From Strigamia acuminata (taxonomy: Eukaryota > Arthropoda > Chilopoda > Geophilomorpha > Linotaeniidae), in NCBI GenBank assembly GCA_949358305.1, contig OX442314.1:33537608-33601607 (forward strand): DNA of 64,000 nt, read 5' to 3'. A model generated the notes under the pieces. It ran no database searches, was not told where the DNA came from, and saw only the letters and a list, made by a program, of their open reading frames with translations. Of this stretch, positions 46,116 to 57,000 are shown piece after piece (positions within the stretch are counted from its first letter, which is position 1; each line of letters begins with the position of its first letter). A program made the position numbers and the translations under genes.

Positions 46116-46354
46116 CTATGAGTTGACCTTGAAGTGTACAGTTGAGTAAAAGAAATAATTCCTTGTGATATAATAAACTAAACTAAAGTAGTTTATTCAT
46201 CTGCTACTTGCATTGAATATAGATGATACATAATACAACTTAAACATAAATATAACTTCACAGTTTGAAGTCTACAAAGCAAGTGATAACTCTGCGGTAC
46301 TGCCACACACCACCGTACGACCCCAAAGGTCATCCCCTCATTGGGTGAACTGAT

Positions 46355-47100
46355 CCAGCCCACATTCCCACATAAATGTGGCTTTTTATATGATTTTGTA
46401 CTGTAAGACCACATTCTTGAATGTGTGTGGCATTTACATTTGCATTGTAAGCTGCATTCCGACATGAATGTAACATTTACATTGGGTCACTTGTGTGGAG
46501 TCTTCTACTTTTCCCTTATTTTAATATTTATTTTTGTATTTGACATTCTCGTAGAATATAATATTTAAATTTTTTTGGTATTTACTTCAAAATATGTGAA
46601 ATTTTTGCAATGAAAAAATGTGGAATAGCAACAATTAGAAAAATCACGATGATGAAAGCAAATTTAAGAAGACGCCTTTTTTAAGGAATTAGACTAAATT
46701 CCTGGTCCAATCTTGAAGTGGACCATCGCCTAATCTTTGGCTGCTTTAAAATTTTAGGGAATTGTATAGTCTCAACGTCACAATACCTTCATTGTCCAGG
46801 TGTCTGTGAATTAACGACGCAAATGAAACATTCCGTCAACAAAATAACAACACAACCAACATGTAAAGAAAAAATTGCTTACAGATAAAAAAAAGAAAGG
46901 AATTTTTCTCTAACTTTTCTTTTAATAGCACAAAATCAAATCTTTGGCGAGGCATTGTAAAATAAAACATTGCGCAGCACTGCACCACATTCAATGATTA
47001 ATTAATTTGTAAACGTATTATATGTGGATTAGTCATGTGGCGGTAAGTCAGATAGGAATATACCGGTAATTTTCATAAATTCACTCGTACCGGTAATTGC
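46355..47100. repeat. Interspersed repeat, paired with 32.95-33.74 kb
   Basis: See the partner entry. Divergence is modest, with small indels throughout. Confidence 0.75.
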
Positions 47101-47251
47101 TGGTCGGTTACGACAATTTCAGCGCCTATCATGCAGACGATTGCAATGCCTTCCAACTAAAAAATAAATGTATTTGTTTAAAATTAAATTAAATTAACAC
47201 GTAAAATAGTGACGAGACACAGAATGAGATGTAAGATTTTATCGTAATTGT

Positions 47252-47768
47252 TAGACCCCGGATATATATGTGAAATAAATTTCGCTTTATGCACATAAAA
47301 TATGCACTAAAAATCCCATTTTATGCAAAATAAAAAATTGAAATATGCAAAATAAAAAATTGAGATATGCAAAATAAAAAAATTTATTTTAGTCAAATCA
47401 TTTGTTGCAATAACAAATCAGTGCTATTTTTAAGTGCTGTGTGGTAAAACCGTGTTGCTTGTCAGTAAGCACAGACTTATTTGGGAAAAAAACCGTTCAA
47501 CATCGCGTCGATCTAGAATTGACAACTTTCGGCATTGTTGTAAAAGAAATGCAATGAAAACAATACATGTATTTAAATACAGAAAAGGCCTTTCGTTAAG
47601 TGATACGTAAACAAAACATAGACGGGTTACGTATCATGTTCGTATCAGAAAAAAAGCCAATTTATGCAAAAAAAAACCAATTTTCGGGAAATATGCAATA
47701 AAAACCAATTTCGGCTTTTTATTGAATATAAATATATTGTATGCATTTATGCATTTATCCGGGGTCTA
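47252..47768. mobile_element. hAT-like MITE, 517 bp
   Basis: Perfect 13-bp terminal inverted repeats TAGACCCCGGATA, and an 8-bp flanking duplication differing at one base (GTAATTGT 47244-47251, GTGATTGT 47769-47776). Eight-base duplications are typical of hAT. The inside is AT-rich with repeated TATGCAAAATAAAAAATTG near both ends and no ORF, so it is non-autonomous. Confidence 0.8.
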
Positions 47769-47776
47769 GTGATTGT

Positions 47777-49200
47777 GATAGGATCCTCACACAAATTGAA
47801 TATGTTTGGCTGCATCATATAACTTAAAATTTTTGTTAGATAGTTAAAATTAGTAAAAGAAAACAGTACTGATTCTCTCCAGACAAATAAAGATGTTAGA
47901 AAAGTATAATTAGTATTTGCAAATATCCTCGTAAAAAAGATGTGCGGATCATCTCTAAGTTTATGCCTCCACATGTTAATTGTTCAATAGACCAAGTCCC
48001 ATCTTGGATTAGTTGCGCGATTTGATCAACGTACACTGGTGGCGCAAATTCGTTGAAAGTGTTTAAGATGGCGAGTGTAAGAAAAATTGCTGCTAAATGT
48101 TCGCTTTCATTTTTGTGATCCATTCTGACGCGATCGGTGTGAGGAGTAGAATGAAACTGCTGAAAAACTGAGATTATAGTTATAAGAGGGCGCTTGTGGG
48201 TAACATGCAAATATTTCAACCAATTACTATTAAATGCATTTAATTTTATTTTTGGTTTTGAGGTTCTACCTAGTGACAGTTTATTTCAGGCTGAAGCGTC
48301 GTCGCCTCTGACTAGGGACAGAGACTGTGGACTTGAACAATTGATAAAACGAATGATATGGTTTCTGATTAAGTGCCACAAGCACGAATTTAATTCTTAT
48401 CTCAATAAAATAGGAGAGTAAACATTGTCCCAATTGTGTGGCAATCAAACCAAGTGGTGATCTTTGAATATTAAATTAAATAATAATCCAATTCGTTTGT
48501 TAGAAATACAAACATTGTGCAGTGTAGAGTGGTGCATACATTGGGTTTTGACATTCTCAGGTTGTCATTTATTAAGTTTACATCCAGTTGCCTGATAACA
48601 AAGATAGTGAGACAACGTTCAATGATGATATGCTTTGGAAGTGTGTTCTGTCTTCAATGTAGAATTTTATTATTAAAAAAATCATGTAGTTTACCTATAT
48701 GAAAAAAAATTATTCTCATAAGATCATTAGTTTGCATGGTTTTGCAGGTTAACAATCTGGATGCAGGCAGAGGCAACCATTGAAATGTGTTTGCAACAAC
48801 CTTTGGGTGGCTGTATACACATCAATTAGCAATAACTACATAGAAATAAAACCAACACTAGTACGAGTGTTCGTGTAAACCGCGTAAAGAAAATATCATT
48901 GGCGAAATGCGCACAATAAGAAGAAACACTGGCGCTGGGCGCAATAAAAAAAATCAACACATCACAGTACGTAAACTGAAAAGGAAGCACGAATAAAAAT
49001 AAAATAAAAGCAATATCACAGATCGAGATAAAAACAATTTGGTGAAACGCCTCTCTGCCATCAATATATTGGAAAAGTTAATATCTGAAATGTACCGTCG
49101 TGAGGAATTGAAAACGGCTTCTTCCATCTGCAGGAACCTCGTCGTCTCTGTTGACAGATGAGAAAATCCAACCAATATGTACAATCAAATGGGTTTGATG
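47777..49200. other. Repeat fragments and unassigned sequence
   Basis: 48,280-48,520 and 48,590-48,840 repeat the mosaic units. A minus-strand open stretch at about 47,905-48,125 (MDHKNESEHLAAIF onwards) has protein-like composition but no recognisable domain or splice sites, so it is only noted. Confidence 0.4.
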
Positions 49201-49229
49201 CAACTTCTTCTGTTGGGTTATTGATTGTC

Positions 49230-49560
49230 CTGTAGCACACGAAGAATTACAATACGATCGGAGGAGGACTATAATACGGCGCCCAAAATGGGCCCCGCCC
49301 AAAAAAAACTAAAATATAAAAAGTTGTAAATATTTTATTTAAACATTTAAAAAAAACATACCCAATGGTTTGTCCACATCCCTTTTACCATTGCGGGTCC
49401 AAATGAACGAGCTGGATTAAAGGCGGCCCCTGTAAATGCAATCTACAAAATATAAAAGAGAAAATAAAATAAAGATAAATTAAAAAATGAATAAATACAA
49501 ACTTACAGCGCCGACTTAAGCAACAATTATTACAAATCTGATTATTAATTGCCTGGGCCA
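49230..49560 (-). pseudogene. Aquaporin gene relic
   Basis: The exon 49442-49362 (27 codons, phase 0 at both ends, acceptor TTTTGTAG, donor GTATGT) encodes [16 protein letters not shown] and MWTNHW, the second NPA loop of a classical aquaporin water channel. Upstream, after a 64-bp intron (49506-49443), the in-phase sequence reads FVIIVA, stop (TAA at 49518-49516), VGA, as expected before the NPA loop except for the stop. Downstream, after a 53-bp intron (49361-49309), WAGPILGAVL appears only if one T of an eight-T run is skipped, and a TAG follows. Stop plus frameshift indicate a pseudogene. No first NPA motif was found. Confidence 0.7.
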
Positions 49561-49674
49561 AGTTGCTTTCTATATAAAAACTTTCAGGAATTGTGAAACC
49601 CATTAGGATTATCGGAAAACAAAAATAGCCTCCGATCATGGTTGCCAAAACTGGATTTAAACCACTGATTACGT

Positions 49675-49921
49675 AGTATTGCTATGAAGGAGCGCTGACT
49701 TGTGAGTCATAAAAGGTTTACCAGCGTTCCTAACAAACTCAACTCCCAACAACTTTGTTATTAGGCCGAGGTCCAAAATTTCGAATCTGTTGGCAATGAG
49801 ACGCAAAAGTTGATTTCGAACATTGTTGGAAGAATAGAATAAAACTGTCACCTGTGTATACTAACATTATTGCACAGGTCCTGATACGCATTTGTAAGCT
49901 GGGATTTTATGAAATCCAAGA
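49675..49921 (-). mobile_element. Copia relic, part left of the gypsy insertion
   Basis: Minus-strand ITKLLGVEFVRNAGKPFMTHKSALLH matches the fragment at 40.38-40.6 kb. The relic continues, after the gypsy element, at 62252. Confidence 0.7.
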
Positions 49922-50880
49922 TGTGGTGATCTCAAAATATTCACCAACTTAGAAGATTAAATTAATTATCTTCTAATTAATTTGACTGTGGCACACGCCA
50001 AGTCAGATCATGTGACCGAGGGGAGAAATCCTCTCTAGGCACATATCACCCCAGGTTGTCCGGGGTGAAAACGGTTATTAGCCGTTATGGTGCAATATGG
50101 TGTAATAACCACTAGTTGCACCCATTTGAGCTAAGTGCGCAGGTTTTCTGCGCAATATTGAAGCGTGCTGGGCTCGCGTCTTGGCTCAAATCGGCACTCT
50201 GAAAAATACAACAACAACCTCAACATCACTGCGATATCTGCTCCGACAATACGTATTGATAGAGGACCGTTGTAACTCAGTTTCACCTGCTATCTTTGTG
50301 CCACCCAAAGCACAAAGCCAGCAATTCTGCTTGAATTAGCCGTAGCTAATTCCAGCAAACGAGAAGAAGAAGTTTCCCGACGATCGTGAACCATCGCCGT
50401 CGCTGCCGCGCGAACGACAGCCACCGCCATCGTACGAGAGCCGGACGCCTACAGCCGTCAACCACCGCCGCCGAGCCGTCGCACGAGCCGTAGAAGGAGC
50501 CCACGAGAACCATCGTCTTCGACCATCGTTCGTGAGTTCAGCAAACGAAGACAATTCGCCTTCGCCTAACAACTGTGTGTTGTTTAAGCGCCATTTTAGC
50601 GCTTTGTAGCTTGCAACAGTCGTTGCAAGCCCTTCCATTGTTCCCGCTCATTTCATTTCGCGACTTGTCGCCATTGTGATATTTGTAACTAGTCATTGTA
50701 ATTTAAACGAATAAATACATATTTGTGATTTTTATTAATAAAACTGTCTTTTTATTTCTTTTCCTTAAACTTAACCCCTAGATAATTTAAGGCCGCCGAT
50801 TGTAAGTCTTTTATAGCATTCACCTGCGGTTTCTGCTTAATTTATTAGAAATTAAGTGGATAAAAACCCGGATCGCAGCA
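49922..50880 (+). repeat. 5' LTR of the gypsy element
   Basis: Starts TGTGGTGATC, ends GATCGCAGCA. AATAAA at 50710-50715 is the likely poly(A) signal. A 100-codon minus-strand frame occurs in both LTRs and is probably chance. Confidence 0.95.
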
Positions 50881-50882
50881 CG

Positions 50883-50900
50883 TGGGGGCCTGGCCGGGAT
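50883..50900 (+). promoter_or_regulatory. Candidate primer binding site of the gypsy element
   Basis: TGGGGGCCTGGCCGGGAT starts two bases after the LTR. It has the TGG start required by the CCA end of a tRNA and resembles tRNA-Pro-type sites, but I do not assign the tRNA firmly. It differs from the Bel-Pao sites in this window. Confidence 0.6.
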
Positions 50901-50991
50901 AGTCATTGTATAACTTTGTTAGTTAAAATTTACCCGCCATTTTTATCTTGCTTATCTTTCTTCTCTATCCTTTCTTTATCCTCATTGAAAA

Positions 50992-53900
50992 ATGGCGACT
51001 CCTTCAGAGAAGAGACCGAGAGGAAGGCCGGCGAAGAGACGAGTGGCGATCGATCTACCAGTCGTGGATCAAGAAGTGACTGAGTCACAAGAATTGTTTG
51101 AAGCCATGGATCAAACAGCTAACTGTAACTCGGCACAGTTAATCGTGAATGAATTCACGCAAGCGTTGGAGCGACAACAGCCATCCCCGCCCAGCGGCCA
51201 GTTGGACTTAAACAATCCAACTGGAAGTGGCCGTTCCAAGTCGCAAAACGATGATTTGAATTTACGAATTCAATCATCAAGTGCAGAGCACTCGCTGAAT
51301 TCATCACCGGTTCAAGGTGCAGCACAACAAGATTCTGAGAACTCCAATATGGAAGTTTCTCATTCTCCCGTGCGTGTTACCATGATGGACGCACTCCGTG
51401 AGCAAGCTAGGCTCGAGGGAGTAATAGTCACTAGCGAAATGACTGTGGAACAAATCCACAAAGCTATGGTTCGCAAACAAAGTCAAAAAGACGTTGAAAT
51501 CGTCAGAACAAGCTTGCAAGCAGAGTTCGAGCGAATGCATGCAGAAATGCAGCAGCAGAATGCCGAACTAAAACAACAACGTGCGAATAACCATGTTAAG
51601 TTGTTACAATTAGAGCAGGAAAAAGCTTCCTGGCTAATTACTGACGAAGAGCAACAACAAAGGCTCGAGCAACTAAATCAAGCCCAAAAAGATTTAGAAA
51701 TTGCTAATGAAAATTTGAGATTGGCCAACGCAAATTTGCGAGAAGCCAACACGAATTTAATGACTGCCGAACTAACCGCCCCAGTTCGAGCGAGGGAAGA
51801 AATTCCCTCCACTTCTCGAAATTACGAGAATCATGCTGCAGAGCAAGCAGCAAGAGCTAAGAGATTAGCACAACGAGAAAACGAAGTATTTCTCGCTCGA
51901 CAGCAGTCCGTAATTGATGCTGGTCAAGCCGCCAAAAGTCAAAGTACTGCAGAGCAGTTATTACGTGCCGACTTAGCTGCGCAAGCTCGTGAAAACGAAA
52001 TTCTTCGCGCAGATCTGTTGACGGTACAAGAGAACTTTGCAGTAGTCGTACAAAAAGTACAAGACGTTTGCGGCGAAGATAATTTTGCAAAGCCAGCCCC
52101 AGTTTTGCAAAAAGGTGCTTCCAAATCACCTGAGTTGATTGATTTAACATCAGCTAAACCAAAAGTCAGTCGACAATCAAGTTGGACTGACAGCGATGAC
52201 TCACGCAGTAGTCGTGGAAGCCGTAATAGTCATCACAGTCGCAAAAAGAGAAAGCGACAACCAGACCCGACCGAATATCATTCCCCAAAAGTTCCGCAAA
52301 ATTCGGATAGATTCTTTAGCAATAGTGACCAATTAATTGGATTGCTGGCGAAAAAGAATAAAGAACGTGAGAAACCACACGATCGTGGACGGTCACACGA
52401 TAATCCGCGAGAAGGCTCACCAAAACGAGATTGTCACAACGACATCCGTGATGGGCCGAGATACCGTGGAAATCCGCCAGGTGGTGACCCACCAGGTGGA
52501 GACAGTTCAGATGGACATGGAGGTGGCCACTCACGTGACCACAATTCGAATGGCAATCGAAATGGAAGGGGACCACCAAATGGAGACCGTCGTCCGCCAG
52601 ATGGCGACGATCCTCCGGACCCTGATCCGCCGCCAAATCCGAATCATGAATCTGCGTCAGATACAGATTCCTCACGTCCCAGTGTGAGAGGGCGATCTCG
52701 TCACAGAACACGTAGTAGAACTCAAAGACCCGATTTTTACACGAAAGATGAGATTGACCAGTTGTTGAGGCAAAATGCTCAACAACAGCGAAAAAGCAGA
52801 AGGGATAAAATTATTTTGCAAAAAATAAGTGAATTTACTTCTGATAAATGGACTCATCAAACAACAGATGAAAAGTTCATTAGATGGGATCGAGTTATCC
52901 CACATGCCTATAATGGAAATTGGCAAGCAGGGTCAAACCTCTTGCTGGAAATATTCGAACTAGGCAAAGTTCACAGTTTTAGCTGTGAAGGTGCATTGGC
53001 CCATCTAGTACCAAGAATACTAGTTGGCGGTGTCAAGGAGTGGTTTCGCAGGAAAGACTTCACGAAGTGGGATGACTTCGTTAAACAATTTATGTTTAAA
53101 TTTGGTGAATCGAGCGAAGACATCAAGACGCTTTGGAGATGTCTTAAGCAACGAAAAGGCGAAAGCTTACATTCGTACATGCTAAGAGCAGAGAATCTGC
53201 TTGGCAGAATGCCACATGCTGTTACTGATGCAACAGCAGATGATCAGTTTAGAGCTGGCCTCACAGAATATAGTAAAAATATTCTGATGATGTCGGACGC
53301 TCCCGACCCGGGGAAATTCTCCGAGTTAAACGAATTCATGGAAGTCAATCAATTGCGCATTGACGAAAAGTACAAAGCTTACCTTACAGAAAGCGAAAGG
53401 TCAGCGTACTTAAAGCGAGAGAAAAGACTCGCTGAGCAAAACAATGAAACCTTTAATGGTTTGAAATTGTTGCAGCCACCTAGTTACGAAGACTTTCTAG
53501 ACGAAGTGGATGAGAAGAGTTCGAAAAAAGAATCTTCCAAAAAGGACGTCAAAAATCCTCATTCAGTTCCTAAGTTACATGCAAATATAACTGGAGCTGA
53601 AACTCCGTCGTCTGAAGCTGAAGAAGCTGAAGAGGAGGAGGAAGCAGGAGATGAGACGTTGGCTTTATTAGCCAAAGCAGCGGCGCTGTTAGCAAAAAAT
53701 AACCCCGTTGCAGGCAAATGGAAGCCAAAAATGAAACCAAAAAATGTTTCATTTGACGCATCAAAGGTGAATACCGAAAGGAATTCAAAATCACCCGCGG
53801 TGTCGCCAGAGCGCCGGTCTGACGCTCGTTCTCGTTCTGCCTCGCCAGCAGCAACGAAAAAGAAATCGCCTGCCACTGATCCATGCAATTTATGCAAAAA

Positions 53901-54015
53901 ATTAGGGCATTGGCAAAAAGACTGCCCTTCCTCTAAAAAGGACAAACCAGTGTCAACAGCTGAGTTTGAAAAAGCAGTCAAGATCATAACTGACATGTTT
54001 CGAAAAAACTTGTAG
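50992..54015 (+). CDS. Gypsy Gag protein, unusually long
   Basis: 1007 aa from ATG 50992. Order: a basic start; a long heptad-rich coiled coil (about 150-270); a Ser/Arg- and then Gly/Pro/Asp/His-rich low-complexity region (about 395-580); a retrotransposon Gag/capsid-like domain (about 590-790, with KEWFRRKDFTKWDDFVKQF); an acidic stretch; and one CCHC knuckle C-x2-C-x4-H-x4-C at 965-978. Usual gypsy Gags are about 300-500 aa, so the coiled coil and RS-like region are additions. Gag assembles the particle and binds RNA. The stop TAG (54013-54015) is bypassed by the frameshift at 54003 to make Gag-Pol. Confidence 0.92.
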   Translation: MATPSEKRPRGRPAKRRVAIDLPVVDQEVTESQELFEAMDQTANCNSAQLIVNEFTQALERQQPSPPSGQLDLNNPTGSGRSKSQNDDLNLRIQSSSAEHSLNSSPVQGAAQQDSENSNMEVSHSPVRVTMMDALREQARLEGVIVTSEMTVEQIHKAMVRKQSQKDVEIVRTSLQAEFERMHAEMQQQNAELKQQRANNHVKLLQLEQEKASWLITDEEQQQRLEQLNQAQKDLEIANENLRLANANLREANTNLMTAELTAPVRAREEIPSTSRNYENHAAEQAARAKRLAQRENEVFLARQQSVIDAGQAAKSQSTAEQLLRADLAAQARENEILRADLLTVQENFAVVVQKVQDVCGEDNFAKPAPVLQKGASKSPELIDLTSAKPKVSRQSSWTDSDDSRSSRGSRNSHHSRKKRKRQPDPTEYHSPKVPQNSDRFFSNSDQLIGLLAKKNKEREKPHDRGRSHDNPREGSPKRDCHNDIRDGPRYRGNPPGGDPPGGDSSDGHGGGHSRDHNSNGNRNGRGPPNGDRRPPDGDDPPDPDPPPNPNHESASDTDSSRPSVRGRSRHRTRSRTQRPDFYTKDEIDQLLRQNAQQQRKSRRDKIILQKISEFTSDKWTHQTTDEKFIRWDRVIPHAYNGNWQAGSNLLLEIFELGKVHSFSCEGALAHLVPRILVGGVKEWFRRKDFTKWDDFVKQFMFKFGESSEDIKTLWRCLKQRKGESLHSYMLRAENLLGRMPHAVTDATADDQFRAGLTEYSKNILMMSDAPDPGKFSELNEFMEVNQLRIDEKYKAYLTESERSAYLKREKRLAEQNNETFNGLKLLQPPSYEDFLDEVDEKSSKKESSKKDVKNPHSVPKLHANITGAETPSSEAEEAEEEEEAGDETLALLAKAAALLAKNNPVAGKWKPKMKPKNVSFDASKVNTERNSKSPAVSPERRSDARSRSASPAATKKKSPATDPCNLCKKLGHWQKDCPSSKKDKPVSTAEFEKAVKIITDMFRKNL

Positions 54016-54049
54016 ACGCAGATCCATCAGGTCTAGTGGACGCTGCGTC
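54003..54049 (+). promoter_or_regulatory. -1 programmed frameshift signal between gag and pol
   Basis: The heptamer A AAA AAC (54003-54009) is in the gag reading frame. The gag stop is four bases downstream. After a 5-base spacer, 54015-54021 (GACGCAG) pairs perfectly with 54043-54049 (CTGCGTC), with a second helix TCCA/TGGA (54023-54026, 54037-54040) inside. Slippage by -1 continues at 54009 in the pol frame, which is open from 53994. Shape and spacing match retroviral frameshift signals. Confidence 0.88.
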
Positions 54050-57000
54050 ACCTCCGAAATCGGAATCAGAGAATGAAAATCTGAAGATAATGGAAGATGT
54101 TGGAGAAGCTATTGATGAATTAATTCGTCAAACTGAACTAAAAGAAAATGGATCTCTTGATGTAAAAAAGGAGATTGTCGGCGAAACCCCGACTGAAGAA
54201 GACACTTCCAATATTCAAGATAAAGTCGAAGTTAAAGACGATAGACCAAGCTCAGTTCCAGAGACACCTGGAATTGAGGAATGCATTAAGTTATTTGCAA
54301 CTACAACTCTTGATACCAATGAGTTATTAGATGAATTGCCTTTGGAGCCTCCAATTACAATTCCTCATAAATTGCGCAAGTTTGAGTGCAAAGTGGCTGG
54401 AATACCAAACAGCCAAGACCTTCCGACGTTAAAGTTAGAAACGTTAAAAGGTGTAATAACCGGAATGTTGGACTCAGGAGCAAATAAAAGCTTCCTAGCC
54501 ACTTCAGTTATTAATCAATTAGGTCTAGAAAAATATCTACGACCTATCGGACCTGGTGTCAGAGTCACGACGGCAAGTGAAGAAGTCACTCCAGATGGAA
54601 CCATTCATCTTTCATTTCGATGGACACATGGCACGTTACGTCATCCGTTCATCGTAATACCAAATAAGTATCCAATGGTACTATTGGGTTGCGATTTTAT
54701 GAATAAATTAAAAATCCAACCTAATCCACAGACGATGTCTTGGAATTTCACGCAACCTGTGGATGCAGATTTACCCTACATTCCACAAGCGTTGCTGGAT
54801 CGTTATTTGGAGAAAATAGAGGAACCCGATTCCTCATTTGTGACCTTTGCAAAAGCTTACGCTGCAAGTGTAACTCAAAGCAAAATTGATGAAGAGAATT
54901 TCATCCAAAAGTTAGTCAAAGAAGCTAACTTAAATTTGGAGCAATCCAAATTATTAGAAAAGATGTTATCCAAACATAAAAGGATTATTTCTAAAGATCC
55001 AGGTAAAACACACCTGGTTAAGCACAAAATTGAGCTTGACACGGAGAAACCCATCCGTGTCCCCTTTAAGAGCATAAACCCTCAAAAAAGGGAAATAATC
55101 AGACAACTTTGTCAAGACATGATTGACAAAGGCGTAGTCGTCAAAGCTGAAGGCGATTACGGAATGAGGCCAGTCCTAGTCATGCGACCAGGAAACGACC
55201 CACGCTTGTGCATTGATTTTCGCCCCATCAATACACATACTAAGTACAACCCACCTCAAATGCCAACAATTGAGGAAATTCTGCGAGAAATCGGAGAATT
55301 CGAGTGGGTCAGTACTATAGATCTGACCAAGGGATATTGGCAGATAGAATTGCGCCCTGAAGACAGAGAAAAAACTGCCTTCTGGAGCCCAATGGGAAGA
55401 CTAATGTTTTTAGTCATGCCTTTCGGATTAGTAAACGCACCAACTACCTTCCAAGAATTGATGGAAAAAGTTTTGGGTGACGTTTACAGAAAATTTGCAT
55501 GGGCATATTTGGATGACATAATTGTTGTATCTAAATCGTTCGAAGAACACATTAAACATTTAGATATAGTGTTTAAAAAATTGGCAGAAGCTAATTTACA
55601 TGCGCATCCTGGCAAGACGCATCTCTGTAGAAAGGAATTAATTTTTCTAGGCTACAAAGTAGGAGTAGAAGGACTTGCAGTAGACCCTAAAAAAGTCGCT
55701 GCAATTACGCAATTTCCGGCTCCTACCAATCTTAAGGAATTACAAAGATTTCTAGGCATGGTGAATTTCTTTCACCGCCTAATCAAGAATTTGGCCACAG
55801 TGGCAGAACCACTAAGGCCACTCTTGAAGAAAGATGCGGAGTTCGATTGGGAACTGCATCATCAAGCAGCATTCGACGCAATAAAAGACCTGCTTACGAA
55901 TGCTGAAACAATGAAGATGCCTGACTTGTACATGCCATTTATTGTTCATACTGACGCCAGTAAACAAGGGTTGGGTGCAGCCCTTACACAAAAGAAAATT
56001 GTGGATGGCCAAGAAGTCGAAATGCCATGCGTGTATGCAAGCAGAAGCTTGCAACCCGCTGAAAAGAATTATACTGTGACAGAATTAGAATGTCTCGCAG
56101 TAGTATGGGGATTACGCAAATTTCGCCCATACTTAGAGTACACTACATTCACTGTACAAACGGATCACCAAGCACTTAAGTGGTTGATGTCGTTATCTGA
56201 CCCGTCGGGCAGATTAGCTCGTTGGCAAATGGAGCTAATGGCGTATTCGTTCGAAATACAATACGTCAAAGGTCCGCTGAATGTAATAGCAGACGCATTG
56301 TCACGTGCACCTGTCAGCGCACCTGACGAACCAGAAGACGATGGCGATAATGATGATTTATTATCATATTGTCCATCTCCTTGCCGAAGTTGGCAAATGG
56401 GAAAATTGAACGAATTACCCAAGTCAATAATAGTTAATGACGACGATCAAGCATTAATTAATTTTTGTATTAACATGCATGATCCGTCAGGAACCCCTGA
56501 CGTCGAATTAAGAGCTATGATGGCTAAAAAATTCGAGCTGCCAACAACAAATGTTTTAATTAAAGCATTTGCAGCTAAAATTGCGAAGCAATTAGAATGT
56601 GATCCTCCAACGAGAGATGACATTATTGCAGCGCAAAAAGCAGACGAATTTTGCCAACATATTCGCAATTACTTGCTAAACAAGCAATATCCAAGTTACA
56701 TAGTAACTCGTCTTCAAAGAAGAAACTTTGAAAGACACGCGAGTACTTATCTCATTGAAGAAGATATGCTACTCCATTATCATCCTACCTCCACCGATGA
56801 ATTGGGAGAGGATGGTAGGGCACTTAAAGTTGTTGTGCCAAGAAAATTGATTTATAAAATCATTTGGTTGATGCACGGACATCCACTGTCCGGCCACCCA
56901 GGCATTGCGAGGACAATGTACCGAACTCGAAGAGTTTATACCTGGAAAGGTATGAAACGTGATATTACACGTTTTATTCAACATTGTCAAGGATGTCAGG

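Noticed and set aside
50336-50638. 100-codon minus-strand ORF, repeated at 61707-62009
   Set aside because: Lies within both LTRs and is identical because the LTRs are; no domain or codon signal.
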